A stretch of DNA of 64,000 nt from Fischerella muscicola SAG 1427-1 = PCC 73103 (GCF_000317245.1 NZ_AJLJ01000067.1:1-64000); one strand, 5' to 3'; shown: positions 49,250-59,715, counted from the stretch's first letter. Notes: generated by a model not told the origin, from the letters alone. A program made the numbers and translations.

Positions 49250-50767
49250 TTAAAAATCAAAGTAAATATATGGCAAACTTCCTTCTGGAGCAAGTATCCA
49301 GACAGCGTAGAAACAAGGAAGTACGAACAAGAGTTTGACAGGCCAATTGAACTGTAACTTTAATTGACGATTGAAGAAATAAACTACTGTCATACAAGTA
49401 GCAATCACTCCCAAAATTATTGCTAATTGATACTGACTAATATTGAGGGCTTCTACATAGACTTTTTGAGCAAATTGGGTGTCAGCAGGATAACCCCAAA
49501 GGTGTTTAAAGACAAAAGAAGAATCTTGGAAATTTGGTAGGCGAAACCAAATCCAAGAAGTAAAAACCATAAATTGTGTAAATAACCAAGCTATCAGTGT
49601 ACCCAAAGGATTGTGCCAAAAATGTTCCAAAGTCTCAAAGCGATCGCTAAGGGTATCAGTAAGTCTGTGTATAACTAAAGCTAAACCGTGAAACGCACCC
49701 CAAATTACAAAGCCTAATGCTGCACCATGCCAAATACCCGCAATTAACATCACAATCATTAAATTTAAGCAGGTGCGATTTAAACTCCGACGAGAACCAC
49801 CTAAAGGAAAATAAATGTAATTACGTAACCAATCCCCCAGTGTGATATGCCAGCGCCGCCAAAAATCAGCAATACTAGTGCTGAAGTAGGGAAAGTCAAA
49901 ATTTTCTGGTAGAACCAAACCAAATAGTAAAGCAGTGCCACGGGCAATATCTACATAACCACTAAAATCTAAATACAACTGAAAACCGTAGGCAAATATT
50001 GCTAACCATAAATCATTACTACCAGCTCGTTGCAAATTACCGAAACATAAATCTACATAAATTCCCAAGTGATCAGCTAGAATAGCTTTTTTGAATGTTC
50101 CTTGAGCAATTAACCAAACACCTTCTGCCAGAATATTGCTGCTGGGAAAGTGTAATCGATGAAATTGATGAGCAAGGTGATGGAAACGAGTAATAGGGCC
50201 AGAAATTAATTTAGCAAAGAACAATTTGTATGATGCGAATTGAATAAATTCTTTACTAGCAGGTGCTCCACGATAAACATCAACTAAATAGGAAATACAC
50301 TCGAATGTAAAAAATGAAATTCCTAAAGGCGCAATTAATTTAAAAGATTCAAATCCTGAACTTTTACCAGGATGATAAATAAAATTATATAAAGGTGGGA
50401 TATATTTAAAACCCAAAAGTAATAAAATATTGATACTTACACCCAGTATTAATAGTTTTAAACGCTGACTATTCCAATCAGCCTGAGACAGTTGGAACTC
50501 TTCGTTAAACTTAGACTCTTGTACATTGAAAGAATTGGGATTAGATGAATTATATGGATCTAGTGCTATTCCTATACGGAAATTACAATAAGTTAGTGCT
50601 AATAGAAGCGGAATGTATTGAATTTGCAAAGATACGTAAAAGGCAATACTAGCAATCAATAGCACCCAAATTCTTAATTTCTGTTGTGCTAATGACCAAT
50701 AAATCAAAAGCACACTTAGTAAAAATATCCCGTATAAAATCGATATAAAGTTCATTGATACAGTCAA
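49250..50767 (-). CDS. MBOAT family O-acyltransferase (AlgI-like)
   Basis: Membrane-bound O-acyltransferase of 505 residues with about ten hydrophobic helices. Hallmarks are FWRRWHITLGDWLRNYIYFP (about 301-320) and the catalytic His in LIAGIWHGAALGFVIWG (about 346). AlgI-type members move acetyl groups across the membrane for O-acetylation of exported polysaccharides. The gene just upstream on the same strand encodes a large protein with an SGNH domain, the usual type of partner for the final acetyl transfer. The sugar substrate is unknown. Confidence 0.9.
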   Translation of the reverse strand: MTVSMNFISILYGIFLLSVLLIYWSLAQQKLRIWVLLIASIAFYVSLQIQYIPLLLALTYCNFRIGIALDPYNSSNPNSFNVQESKFNEEFQLSQADWNSQRLKLLILGVSINILLLLGFKYIPPLYNFIYHPGKSSGFESFKLIAPLGISFFTFECISYLVDVYRGAPASKEFIQFASYKLFFAKLISGPITRFHHLAHQFHRLHFPSSNILAEGVWLIAQGTFKKAILADHLGIYVDLCFGNLQRAGSNDLWLAIFAYGFQLYLDFSGYVDIARGTALLFGLVLPENFDFPYFSTSIADFWRRWHITLGDWLRNYIYFPLGGSRRSLNRTCLNLMIVMLIAGIWHGAALGFVIWGAFHGLALVIHRLTDTLSDRFETLEHFWHNPLGTLIAWLFTQFMVFTSWIWFRLPNFQDSSFVFKHLWGYPADTQFAQKVYVEALNISQYQLAIILGVIATCMTVVYFFNRQLKLQFNWPVKLLFVLPCFYAVWILAPEGSLPYIYFDF

Positions 50768-50898
50768 TAGTCAATTTTCAACGATTGCTTGTGCTGGTAG
50801 GTTCTCCCCGTTGTAGCACCTGATGTTTAAATGTCAATAGTTAATTTTAATTTTATTTATACTTTATAAATGACCTCTAAGACTGTTAATCAAATAAC

Positions 50899-53856
50899 TT
50901 ATTTTGTCGGCCAAGGAATCATAGGATCAATCGCAAGTTTTCTGGAGACTTTTTCTGCACCATAAACATTCAGATGGCTGGGGTCAGAAAAATTTCCGTT
51001 AGCTTCTGGCCAGATTAAACTCAAATCCCGATAAATTAAATTGGAATTTTCTGCTAAATTTAACATATATTGCTGGAATTCTTGTTCATAATTTTTGCGT
51101 ACTAAATCAAGATATTCCGCACTCAAAGGCATATTAACAAACACTATTGTAATTTTTTTCAATGCACAAAATTTCAAGACTTCTTGTAGCGCAGCGTCTT
51201 GCTCACCCACTAATTGAAAAGATTTATAGTCATTGTCATAGCTACCACTAACTTTGGGATGTTTTTGATAGTATGTAGCTGGCTCAAAACGGATAGGGAC
51301 TGATAAAAATCCATCAAAATCAACAGCTTGCTCAAAAGCATCTTGTTCTGGCTCTGCTGATGTTTTTGGATGATTTGCGGAATTATCTTTCACTAATGGT
51401 AAAGACTTCAGTGTTTTATTGAATAAACTTTTGAGTTGATCACGCTGGTGATAGGTAGTAGAAATACTTGCTAGAGCTTGGTTTAACCATTCATCTAATG
51501 CTTGATAATTATTATCTGTGTGAGTTGCGGTTTTAATGCTTTGATCCGGTTTAATAGAGCCAGAAGGAATTGGGGAGTTGTCTGAATTTTCCTTTGCTGA
51601 GGCTTTTTGCGATACTTGTTGATAACCGGGTGATGCTGCGATCGCGTTAAATGTAATATCCTCTCTACCGTTGTTAAAAGCACGCGCACCATCAGCCCAA
51701 ATGATCATTTTTGGCAGTTCTGATGGATTTAACACCCGACGCAGGATAAAATCTACAACTTGCGCTGTCGCTCCATTAATCCCAAAATTAAACACATCGA
51801 TATTTGAGTAACCCTGGGTTGCCAAAGTTTTAGAAAGTGTAGTGGGGTCTACTCCCCTTAAAGCACGAGAGGAACCAATAATTAATACATCTGGTGGTTT
51901 ACCATTTTTAGCAAGACGCTGTTTGTAGAGTGCTAGTTGTTCATCTAATTGGCGAAGGTTGAAGCTAGGCATTTGCGATCGCGCTGCCAATAAAATAGCA
52001 GTCGCAGTTGCTTTTCCCCTAGTAATAGAATTATTTTCTTGTTGAGTGAATCCAGAAGCGTTAAATACTTCACTTCCAGAAGCAGACGATGTATTGGTAA
52101 AAAAGACTGTTCTTTGCAACTTCTGAGTTTCATCTTCAGCAGAAGATAATTCTGGTGGAGTACTAGCAATTTTTGGTGTTTCGAGAATTAAACGAGAAGT
52201 GATATAACCTAAAATCCAGTCTGATTGGAGAGTCAGCAAAAACCCAAGCAAACCCCAAACTAAAGCTACTCGCCAGCCGTTGTCTTCTGCTTGTTGCTCT
52301 TGCGATTGTTCTTTTTCAGCAAATAGCTGTGTTGCTAAAAGCCATCTTTTAATTCTTGCACCCCAGTCTTGCGACACTTCTGCAAAAAGACTTTGTATAT
52401 CTTGGCTGGTTAAATCGGGACGTAGCACAGGCTCGTTAGCCTCATTTGTTAAAAGCTCACCAACATAAGCAGCAGTAGCGGCAAATTCTGGAGTAGCCTC
52501 TGGTACTAAGCGTTGACGATTTGTAAAATCGACGCCGTAGTTCCAAAAAGGTTCCTTGTTACCAGCACGACGGCCATAAATTCGCACGCCTGCAATTTCT
52601 ACTATTTTTAACTGCTTAACAAAATCAGTAACTTTATTTGCTACTCGTTTACGTGATGGACACACAAGTGCTTCGCACATGATGTGTAGTAAATCGCCTT
52701 TACGTAACAAGAGGACACGAGTCCCACCTGTTTTGAGGCGAATATCTAAGTCAGGGTTGAGCAAACGCTCAAGTAAAAAAATAATAGCAGGTTCATCGCC
52801 AGTTGAAGCTAATTCTAACGCCGATACTGCTAAAGCTGGGTGTTCTGTTGCAGGTAAAGATTGCCAATCAATCCAAGCGGGTTCATGATCAGTTGTTTTA
52901 TGTCCGTAAACTGTAGCGGCGAGAATTCCTTGGGGCGCAAGGGCTTGAAGTTGGGGAAGAATTGCACCTAAGCACTGGGCTTTATCTGGGATGTGGTTAG
53001 TTGCTTTGGGGTTAGCGGGACTGCAAAATATATGTAGCGTTGATTCTTTGAGAGTTGCTGTAACTTTGATTGTCAGATCAGACAGCTTTTCATTTAAAAT
53101 GCTGGCGATCGCTTGGACATCTCCCCAACGTCCCCATTCCTTCAGCATAATTTCTGGAGGCGTCAAATCTACTCGCAGCATCCAGTCAAAATCTATTTCA
53201 CCATCAACTTGGGTGGCGATCACAGCATCTTGATAACCAGATAGTTTAAGACTACGTAACTTCTGGGCTACTGGTTCCGCAATTAATGAAGGATCAGGGG
53301 TATAGCTAGACTGACAGTAAATCAGTAAGCGATTTTGATTGATGGGATTTTCGAGAGTGACTTGTTGCTTTTTAGCTTTGACTTCTACCCCGATCCCAAA
53401 ACTACTGAGGGTTTCGCTCAAATAGCGAGCGATCGCCTCTGGATTACCTTGACGTGCCAAACTTTCATTAGAAAGAATTAGCGCCCCACCCATGCGATTG
53501 GATTTTTCCGCATCTGCAATTAAGGCTTGTTTTACCTCTTGTAAATGTCGATCCAACTGGTTTAAGAAAACCTGATGACACCACTGCGGTTGATTTTCCC
53601 CCTTCTTCCGACCGTAGACGAAAACTTGGTATATTGAGGGTTGGTCGTTTTTGGTTAGAGCATCCAAGTCTGTATGTTGCAATGCGTGCAGCAAATCCAA
53701 AAGAGTACGCCAACGTTGAGGACACTCTGGACTTTCACAAAGAATGTGTAGGTCATTTCCCCGCAACCGGACTTTCACGCCTAAAGAACTGATTCCTGTT
53801 GCTTGGCTTACCCACTGTATTAAGGACTTTTGACTAACTGGTAACGCTATTTTCAT
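50899..53856 (-). CDS. DUF1574-type protein: four repeats, membrane helix, SGNH hydrolase domain
   Basis: Protein of 985 residues. The first 450 contain four diverged copies of a domain of about 100 residues, each with an (L/I)LHI-like strand ending in Cys (LHILC 36-40, LLIYC 177-181, LHIFC 274-278, LHIMC 390-394) and, in three, a VYGRK/IYGRR-like strand. A single membrane helix is at about 529-550. The C-terminal part is SGNH-like: GSSR at 661-664, [10 protein letters not shown] near 690 and the catalytic Asp958-x-x-His961 pair. It probably works with the MBOAT gene 131 bp downstream in polysaccharide O-acetylation. The ATG has no ribosome-binding site, because tandem repeats begin 4 bp upstream. 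Confidence 0.85.
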   Translation of the reverse strand: MKIALPVSQKSLIQWVSQATGISSLGVKVRLRGNDLHILCESPECPQRWRTLLDLLHALQHTDLDALTKNDQPSIYQVFVYGRKKGENQPQWCHQVFLNQLDRHLQEVKQALIADAEKSNRMGGALILSNESLARQGNPEAIARYLSETLSSFGIGVEVKAKKQQVTLENPINQNRLLIYCQSSYTPDPSLIAEPVAQKLRSLKLSGYQDAVIATQVDGEIDFDWMLRVDLTPPEIMLKEWGRWGDVQAIASILNEKLSDLTIKVTATLKESTLHIFCSPANPKATNHIPDKAQCLGAILPQLQALAPQGILAATVYGHKTTDHEPAWIDWQSLPATEHPALAVSALELASTGDEPAIIFLLERLLNPDLDIRLKTGGTRVLLLRKGDLLHIMCEALVCPSRKRVANKVTDFVKQLKIVEIAGVRIYGRRAGNKEPFWNYGVDFTNRQRLVPEATPEFAATAAYVGELLTNEANEPVLRPDLTSQDIQSLFAEVSQDWGARIKRWLLATQLFAEKEQSQEQQAEDNGWRVALVWGLLGFLLTLQSDWILGYITSRLILETPKIASTPPELSSAEDETQKLQRTVFFTNTSSASGSEVFNASGFTQQENNSITRGKATATAILLAARSQMPSFNLRQLDEQLALYKQRLAKNGKPPDVLIIGSSRALRGVDPTTLSKTLATQGYSNIDVFNFGINGATAQVVDFILRRVLNPSELPKMIIWADGARAFNNGREDITFNAIAASPGYQQVSQKASAKENSDNSPIPSGSIKPDQSIKTATHTDNNYQALDEWLNQALASISTTYHQRDQLKSLFNKTLKSLPLVKDNSANHPKTSAEPEQDAFEQAVDFDGFLSVPIRFEPATYYQKHPKVSGSYDNDYKSFQLVGEQDAALQEVLKFCALKKITIVFVNMPLSAEYLDLVRKNYEQEFQQYMLNLAENSNLIYRDLSLIWPEANGNFSDPSHLNVYGAEKVSRKLAIDPMIPWPTK

Positions 53857-54130
53857 GGGAAAGGGGATTGGGGGAAGGGGATCGGGGATAAGGGATTGGG
53901 AATCGGGGAAAGGGGATTGGGGATAAGGGATTGGGAATCGGGGATTGGGAATTGGGAATCGGGGATTGGGAATTGGGAATCGGGAATCGGGGAAAGGGGA
54001 TTAGGGATAAGGGATTGGGAATCGGGGATTGGGAATTGGGCATTATTGGCTATTCTCCCTGCTCCCTGCTCCCTTGTCCTCCTTGTCCCCTTTCCCCGAT
54101 CCCCGATCCCTGACCCCCTATACCCTATTC
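53857..54130. repeat. G-rich short tandem repeat tract
   Basis: About 190 bp on the plus strand is built from GGGGATTGGGAATC, GGGGAAAG and GGGGATAAG units in many copies (53860-54045), followed by a pyrimidine-rich, partly complementary stretch (CCCCGATCCCCGATCC, to 54130). This is the short-tandem-repeat type of filamentous cyanobacteria, and the runs of G could form quadruplexes. Confidence 0.8.
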
Positions 54131-54305
54131 CCTAATCACTTGTAAACTAGAACCATAGAATTATCCACCAAGAAGTTTTAACACTTTTGTTAACTTGATT
54201 AATTTGCAAAATGGCTAAATATTAATAATTTAAGCTCATCAACTTTAGAGCTTTGTTTAATTTTGCTACCTAATATTGATTTCCTCCAGAACACGAAAAT
54301 TACTT

Positions 54306-54536
54306 ATGCAAGCTACTAATTCACAATCTTCAGCCAATTCAGGACTTAATTTGGGTTTATTTACCATTTCCCAATCTTTGCTTTTGCAAATGGGTACAGC
54401 ATCAGTCATGATGTTGCTATTAGCAGAGAAAGCCACCTCAGAAACATTACAAGCTCTTGGGGAAGCAAGTGAAGAATTATTTCGTGGCGATCGCCTTCCC
54501 ATCCTTGACTTTCCAGAGCAAAATCTAGAAAATTAG
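54306..54536 (+). CDS. small hypothetical protein upstream of ppc, 76 aa
   Basis: Function unknown. The likely start is ATG at 54306 (MQATNSQSS); a TTG at 54276 would add ten residues. A hydrophobic, Met/Leu-rich middle (LLLQMGTASVMMLLLAEKA, about 29-47) could be a membrane or amphipathic helix, followed by an acidic end. The protein looks like a conserved small cyanobacterial protein. It lies 109 bp before ppc. Confidence 0.65.
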   Translation: MQATNSQSSANSGLNLGLFTISQSLLLQMGTASVMMLLLAEKATSETLQALGEASEELFRGDRLPILDFPEQNLEN

Positions 54537-54645
54537 CGTCAAATATTATACTAGTTTTTCTCAAAATTATTGTGGCAAATTCCATGACGGTCAAGAGCAA
54601 AACCTGAAATCATAAAAAGTAATTGGCTTTACCAGAACACAACAT

Positions 54646-57600
54646 ATGAGTTCTCTTTTATACTTTTTCGCCCAGGAAGTGAATATCTACCCCGCCTCTG
54701 ATTTATTTTTGCGCCATCGGCTACAAATAGTAGAAGAATTGTGGGAGTCCGTACTCCGGCAAGAATGCGGTCAAAAAATGGTAGATCTTTTGCGTCAATT
54801 ACGTGATTTGTGTTCACCAGAAGGACAAGCAACTCTTGACCAAGCCTCCTCTGTATTTAAATTAATTGAGCAGTTAAATATTAACGAAGCTATCCGGGCA
54901 ACTCGTGCTTTTGCATTGTACTTCCAGCTGATCAACATCATAGAGCAGGACTACGAACAACGGCAGCAAATGACCCGCTATGAGGCGGTCAGTGAACCAG
55001 GAACTCAGGAAATAGCAAACACAATTTCCTCTCCAAATTCTGAAGCTTCAGAAAATTGTCTTAACAGTGGTGTGGGGACAGAATTGTTAAGCAAGAGTTG
55101 GCAAGCCAATCCAAATAGGAAAAGTAAAGACACTTTCGCTACTTTATTTCCCCAGTTATACCAGCTAAACGTACCACCACAACAAATTCAACGCCTAATT
55201 GCCCAATTGGATGTGCAATTAGTGTTTACTGCTCACCCCACGGAAATTGTTCGTCATACCATCCGCGATAAACAGCGACGAGTGGTAAATTTGCTGCAAC
55301 AACTTGATCTTGCAGAAAAACGTGTGGGAAACCCTGATTATGCTTGGGAAGTCGCAGAACTACGGGAACAGTTAATCCAAGAAATTCGCCTCTGGTGGCG
55401 TACTGATGAGTTACATCAGTTTAAACCCTCTGTACTGGATGAAGTAGATTATGCCCTGCACTATTTCCAAGAAGTCTTATTTGATGCAATTCCCCAACTT
55501 TACAAACGCTTCAAATACACTTTGGCTAATACTTTTCCCTGGTTAGAACCACCAAGTAAGAACTTTTGCAAGTTTGGTTCTTGGGTAGGTGCAGACAGAG
55601 ATGGGAATCCGTCAGTCACTCCAGAAATTACCTGGGAGACTGCTTGTTATCAGCGCACAATCGTTTTGGAAAGATATATTCAATCAGTAAAACGACTAAT
55701 TAATTTATTGAGTGTGTCGCTGCATTGGAGTGATGTCTTGCCAGATTTACTGGAATCATTAGAAATAGACCAATCGCAGTTAAGTGAAGTTTACGACGAA
55801 TTAGCACTGCGTTATCGCCAAGAACCCTATCGCTTAAAAATGTCCTATTTGCTGAAGCGACTGGAAAATACACGCGATCGCAACGTAGCTTTATACACGA
55901 GAGAGACACCCAAAACCGAAGTTCCTACTTATCGTTCGGGAGAAGAATTTTTAGCCGAATTACGTTTAATTGAACGTAACTTAGCAGAAACAGGACTCAA
56001 CTGTCAGGAATTAGAAAACCTGATTTGCCAAGTAGAAATTTTTGGTTTTAACTTGACTTGTTTGGATATCCGACAAGAATCAACCCGTCATTCGGATGCT
56101 TTAAATGAGATTCTAGAATACTTTGGAATTTTAAAGTCTTCTTACAACGAACTCACAGAGGAAGAGAAAGTAACTTGGTTAGTCGGAGAATTGCAAACTC
56201 GCCGTCCCTTAATTCCCGCCGAACTACCATTTTCACCAAAAACCAACGATATTATCGAAACTCTGCGGGTAGTGCGATCGCTACAACGTGAGTTTGGTAA
56301 TAATATTTGCAAAACCTACATCATTAGTATGTGTCGCCAAGTCAGCGACGTCCTGGAAGTCTTACTATTCGCCAAAGAAGCAGGGCTTTACGATCCTGGA
56401 ACAGCAGTAGGTACGATTCAAGTAGTTCCTCTATTTGAAACTGTAGAAGACTTGCAACGCTCCCGCAGTGTCATGCAACAACTATTTGAACTACCTTTAT
56501 ATCGCGCCTTATTAGCTGGAGGTTACGCTGAAATCGAGAAAAACACGGAGACAAAGGGACGCGCTGACGCAGACAAATCTTCTGTCACCACCTTCCACTG
56601 TCCCCTGACTCCTAACCTCCAAGAAGTCATGCTGGGGTATTCTGACAGTAACAAAGACTCTGGCTTTTTAAGTAGCAACTGGGAAATTCACAAAGCCCAA
56701 AAATCACTACAGCAAATAGCTGAGAATTATGGTGTGACTTTGCGGATTTTCCACGGGCGCGGTGGTTCTGTCGGACGTGGAGGTGGCCCAGCTTACGAGG
56801 CGATTTTGGCACAGCCTGGTCATAGTATTAATGGGCGGATCAAAATTACCGAACAAGGGGAAGTGTTGGCTTCTAAATATTCCTTGCGAGACTTAGCGCT
56901 GTACAATTTGGAAACAGTGACAACTGCTGTCATTCAAGCCAGCCTGCTGAAAACAGGGTTTGATGATATTCAACCTTGGAATGAAATTATGGAAGAATTA
57001 GCAGTGCGATCGCGCATTCATTATCGTTCGCTGATCTACGAACAACCAGATTTTATCGACTTCTTCCATCAAGTTACACCCATCGAAGAAATTAGTCTCC
57101 TCCAAATTAGCTCTCGTCCAGCTCGTCGTCCTTCTGGTAAAAAAGACTTAAGCAGTCTGCGAGCGATTCCTTGGGTATTTAGTTGGACACAAACACGATT
57201 CTTGCTCCCTTCTTGGTACGGTGTTGGTACAGCTTTGCAAGAGTTTTTAAACGAAGAACCGGAAGAAAACTTGCAATTACTACGCTATTTTTATATGAAA
57301 TGGCCCTTCTTCAAGATGGTAATTTCCAAAGCAGAAATGACTTTGGCAAAAGTAGATTTGCAAATGGCACGGCGTTATGTCGAAGAGTTATCTGATCCGG
57401 AAGATAAACCCCGTTTCGAGAAATTATTTGAACAGATCGCCAATGAATACTATCTCACACGGGAATTAGTGCTAAAAATCACCGAACACCAACGACTTTT
57501 AGATGGCGATCCTGTCTTACAGCGATCAGTACAGTTACGCAATGGTACAATTGTACCACTAGGATTTATTCAGGTTTCCCTCCTCAAGCGCCTACGCCAG

Positions 57601-57717
57601 TCTAAGAATATAGCCACATCTGGAGTAATTCACTCACGATATAGTAAAGGCGAATTGCTGCGCGGCGCACTGTTAACAATTAATGGTATTGCTGCTGGTA
57701 TGAGAAATACGGGTTGA
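54646..57717 (+). CDS. ppc: phosphoenolpyruvate carboxylase
   Basis: Carboxylates PEP to oxaloacetate, feeding amino acid synthesis. The 1023 residues have the catalytic His in [13 protein letters not shown] (about 202), [10 protein letters not shown] (about 664-673), [14 protein letters not shown] (about 703-716), and the C-terminal MRNTG. Two variable stretches are present: about 115-165 and about 630-650, where the DNA (CACGGAGACAAAGGGACGCG) looks like an inserted intergenic repeat. Full length, single gene, followed by a strong terminator at 57905. Confidence 0.97.
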   Translation: MSSLLYFFAQEVNIYPASDLFLRHRLQIVEELWESVLRQECGQKMVDLLRQLRDLCSPEGQATLDQASSVFKLIEQLNINEAIRATRAFALYFQLINIIEQDYEQRQQMTRYEAVSEPGTQEIANTISSPNSEASENCLNSGVGTELLSKSWQANPNRKSKDTFATLFPQLYQLNVPPQQIQRLIAQLDVQLVFTAHPTEIVRHTIRDKQRRVVNLLQQLDLAEKRVGNPDYAWEVAELREQLIQEIRLWWRTDELHQFKPSVLDEVDYALHYFQEVLFDAIPQLYKRFKYTLANTFPWLEPPSKNFCKFGSWVGADRDGNPSVTPEITWETACYQRTIVLERYIQSVKRLINLLSVSLHWSDVLPDLLESLEIDQSQLSEVYDELALRYRQEPYRLKMSYLLKRLENTRDRNVALYTRETPKTEVPTYRSGEEFLAELRLIERNLAETGLNCQELENLICQVEIFGFNLTCLDIRQESTRHSDALNEILEYFGILKSSYNELTEEEKVTWLVGELQTRRPLIPAELPFSPKTNDIIETLRVVRSLQREFGNNICKTYIISMCRQVSDVLEVLLFAKEAGLYDPGTAVGTIQVVPLFETVEDLQRSRSVMQQLFELPLYRALLAGGYAEIEKNTETKGRADADKSSVTTFHCPLTPNLQEVMLGYSDSNKDSGFLSSNWEIHKAQKSLQQIAENYGVTLRIFHGRGGSVGRGGGPAYEAILAQPGHSINGRIKITEQGEVLASKYSLRDLALYNLETVTTAVIQASLLKTGFDDIQPWNEIMEELAVRSRIHYRSLIYEQPDFIDFFHQVTPIEEISLLQISSRPARRPSGKKDLSSLRAIPWVFSWTQTRFLLPSWYGVGTALQEFLNEEPEENLQLLRYFYMKWPFFKMVISKAEMTLAKVDLQMARRYVEELSDPEDKPRFEKLFEQIANEYYLTRELVLKITEHQRLLDGDPVLQRSVQLRNGTIVPLGFIQVSLLKRLRQSKNIATSGVIHSRYSKGELLRGALLTINGIAAGMRNTG

Positions 57718-57718
57718 T

Positions 57719-57871
57719 GTATCAGGATTCTGTGAAACGATAATTGAGCGCTTGCGTTATCCGATTATCTTATCGGTTAAATTTGAATGCGATCATGCGA
57801 TCGCAGCCTTAGTCAAAACTTTGGTTCCTCAACAGCACCAAGACAGCCAAAAAACTGAGAAATCTGCTTAA
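57719..57871 (+). pseudogene. possible gene remnant after ppc
   Basis: A 50-codon open frame with no ATG/GTG start directly follows ppc and ends TAA at 57869-57871. Its conceptual product (for example ERLRYPIILSVKFECDHAIA) looks more protein-like than its surroundings, but no family is recognised. It may be the 3' end of a lost gene or chance. Confidence 0.25.
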
Positions 57872-57904
57872 TTATCAATCTACTTTTAGTAGACTTGTGC
57901 TAAT

Positions 57905-57931
57905 AGCCCGCAGTTTACTTGCGGGCTTTTG
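57905..57931 (+). terminator. terminator downstream of ppc
   Basis: A perfect 7-bp stem AGCCCGC / GCGGGCT with a 9-nt loop is followed by TTTT. It is the first good terminator after ppc. Confidence 0.75.
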
Positions 57932-58040
57932 AGTTTGCGCGTTTACGAGCAACTTAATTGCTTAGTCTGATAATATTTATTGAAGTCACATTAACTACTC
58001 TACTGGCGCAAAGTCCTGCGCTGCTACCAGCAAATAAAGA

Positions 58041-58292
58041 ATGGCTAAAAACCGAATTCTAATTTGTACCTTTTTTGCTTTACTGTCTGGCTTTTTCAGT
58101 GGTTTCATTGGAGGCCAAATCAGCTTAAGTCTTCATAGTCAAAAATGTCAAAACCAAGCCTGGGGCTTCAAGCAGGCGTGTAGTGCTTGGGTAACACCAG
58201 GAGCAATTTGGCAAGGTAGCACAACAGGATTATGGACTGGCACAATTTTGGGGGCGTTTGTTGGTGGTTTGGTGACACGCCCCCAAAGGTGA
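58041..58292 (+). CDS. small membrane protein, 83 aa
   Basis: Not recognised. Two hydrophobic stretches are seen, residues about 6-30 (Gly- and Phe-rich) and about 58-78 (TGTILGAFVGGLV), separated by a polar loop with two Cys. It could span the membrane twice. It starts with ATG at 58041 and is followed at once by a dispersed repeat. It stands alone. Confidence 0.6.
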   Translation: MAKNRILICTFFALLSGFFSGFIGGQISLSLHSQKCQNQAWGFKQACSAWVTPGAIWQGSTTGLWTGTILGAFVGGLVTRPQR

Positions 58293-58302
58293 GAAGTTGG
58301 GC

Positions 58303-58450
58303 ATTGGGGAGCCAGTGCGGTGGACGGGTTCCCAAGGACTGGAGCCGGAGCCTGTATCCGGCTAGGAAAGTCCGTCGGCATAAAGGAGACAGTACGCCCT
58401 TGCGGGTTAAGAGCGTTGTAGTACCTGTCGTCACGTGGCGTCACGTGGCG
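58303..58450 (+). repeat. dispersed repeat with structured insert
   Basis: The ends (GGGAGCCAGTGCG and CCCTTGCGGGTTAAGAGCGTTGTAG) match the repeat in the hmpA leader at 36774-36825. Here about 75 bp is inserted between them, with nested arms: AGCCGGA (58343-58349) / TCCGGCT (58357-58363) and GGACT / AGTCC outside it. A tandem pair of GTCACGTGGC follows near 58430-58450. Confidence 0.6.
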
Positions 58451-58484
58451 TCATTGGAAATAACCAAAAACCAACAACAAACAA

Positions 58485-58868
58485 TTACCCTTCTGCTTCC
58501 TGTTTCCTACTTTTTGCCTTCAAGTCAGTCCAAGCATTAATGCTGGTATCAAAGCATCGCCAAGAGCCGTCTTTGTTTTCTTGGTAGCAAAACAAGCAGC
58601 GATCGCTAGCATTGAAGTCATCTGTTAAATAATATACCATGCCTCGAAAAGGGTAGGTTTTGCGACTCAATCGCTTGGCTACGGCTTGATTAGGACATTC
58701 CACCATAAACACAGGTTGTCCATCAAGATGAGTCAAAGAGAAGATGCACATCCGCAAAATTGCTCTTAGCCAGCTTTCTGAGTTTTCAAAATAATCATCA
58801 ATAATTTTATTGGTCAGAGCTTTTTCTAGGGTACGGTCTTTTTTTTGAGGAGTATGAGGTTCAGACAT
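58485..58868 (-). CDS. hypothetical protein, 127 aa
   Basis: No family recognised. It is soluble, with a Lys-rich first 25 residues, a central MCIFSLTHLDGQPVFMVEC stretch and several Cys and Trp. The ATG at 58868 (MSEPHTPQKK) follows an AGGTGGT ribosome-binding site; a TTG 18 bp upstream would read through it. It is a single gene. Confidence 0.7.
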   Translation of the reverse strand: MSEPHTPQKKDRTLEKALTNKIIDDYFENSESWLRAILRMCIFSLTHLDGQPVFMVECPNQAVAKRLSRKTYPFRGMVYYLTDDFNASDRCLFCYQENKDGSWRCFDTSINAWTDLKAKSRKQEAEG

Positions 58869-59193
58869 TGCACCACCTATGACCAAAACAATTGTGAATT
58901 TCGGTATCGGAATTTAGAACTTAGAATTAACTTCCAAAATTCCGAATAGTCAATTTTAAATTAGATTGACTATACCTTTGGTTAGAGATTAAACCAAAAA
59001 TTTTATATATACAAGCGTATACGAAAATATACGGCAATACCCTGGATATTATTATCTAGTTTTTGTTGATTCTTCTGCATCAAATCTGCTTAGGAACAGG
59101 CTTTTATAAAAATTAGGAGTCTGGAAAAAATCTCTAATACTGAGTGTCCTTATACTTGGTAAAATCCAAGTGTAACGATAAAGTGATATAGTC
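58869..59193. other. gap between two unknown genes
   Basis: No gene is visible. The region is AT-rich, with a direct repeat of (G)TATACGAAAATATACGG around 59020. Confidence 0.4.
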
Positions 59194-59499
59194 ATGACTA
59201 CCGGAAGCAACGAAGTTCAGCCCATGACTAAGGGTGCTGATGCTGTTGATGAGGCGATCGCCCAAGGAATTGATTTTGACGGTACTCCCATTCCATCTGC
59301 CAAACTGGAACTTTATCATCAAGTCATGGGATTAGAGGCAAATAGACAGCGTAGTGGCGTTAGTAATACTATGCGATCGCGCATAGTCAGGATCGGTGCT
59401 AAACATATTCCCCAAGATGAACTCAACCAAAAGCTAGTAGACGCTGGCTTCGCACCTCTTAAGGAAAAAGAAATCGCCTTTTTTTACGGTGGCAAATAA
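59194..59499 (+). CDS. hypothetical protein, 101 aa
   Basis: Not recognised. It is soluble; the first 35 residues are acidic and the second half basic (NTMRSRIVRIGAKHIPQ, about 58-74), which could bind nucleic acid, and the C-terminus ends FFYGGK. Start is ATG at 59194; another Met lies at residue 11. A clear terminator follows at 59543, so it is its own unit, just before tRNA-Arg. Confidence 0.72.
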   Translation: MTTGSNEVQPMTKGADAVDEAIAQGIDFDGTPIPSAKLELYHQVMGLEANRQRSGVSNTMRSRIVRIGAKHIPQDELNQKLVDAGFAPLKEKEIAFFYGGK

Positions 59500-59542
59500 A
59501 ATTAGCTTGCATTATGATAACAAGACATATATAATAAGCACG

Positions 59543-59569
59543 CAGGCTTTATCTAAAGCCTTTTTTTAT
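59543..59569 (+). terminator. terminator of the 101-aa gene
   Basis: Stem AGGCTTTA-TC-TAAAGCCT followed by seven T. It lies directly upstream of tRNA-Arg. Confidence 0.8.
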
Positions 59570-59571
59570 GT

Positions 59572-59644
59572 GGGCGCGTAGCTCAGTGGATAGAGCCACG
59601 GATTTCTAATCCGTTGGTCGCAGGTTCAAATCCTGCCGCGCTCG
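59572..59644 (+). tRNA. tRNA-Arg (anticodon UCU)
   Basis: A 73-nt cloverleaf: acceptor GGGCGCG with CGCGCTC (one G-U), D arm GCTC/GAGC, anticodon stem ACGGA/TCCGT with loop TTTCTAA giving anticodon TCT, and T arm GCAGG-TTCAAAT-CCTGC. No intron and no encoded CCA. It decodes AGA/AGG arginine codons. Confidence 0.97.
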
Positions 59645-59715
59645 TTTGAAATGAAAAAAATAATCAAAACCTAAGCTATGGTAGATTAATTTCTAACATA
59701 AAAGCTATATGTAAA

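Noticed and set aside
53834-54135. Repetitive proteins rich in Gly-Ile-Gly or Pro-Ile-Pro
   Set aside because: They are translations of the tandem repeat tract on both strands.
58148-58444. Antisense genes over the small membrane protein and repeat
   Set aside because: Two frames overlap the 83-aa gene and read through the dispersed repeat; Pro/Leu/Thr-rich products without a family.
59572-59644. Group I intron in tRNA-Arg
   Set aside because: The tRNA is a continuous 73-nt cloverleaf; the endonuclease gene lies outside it.
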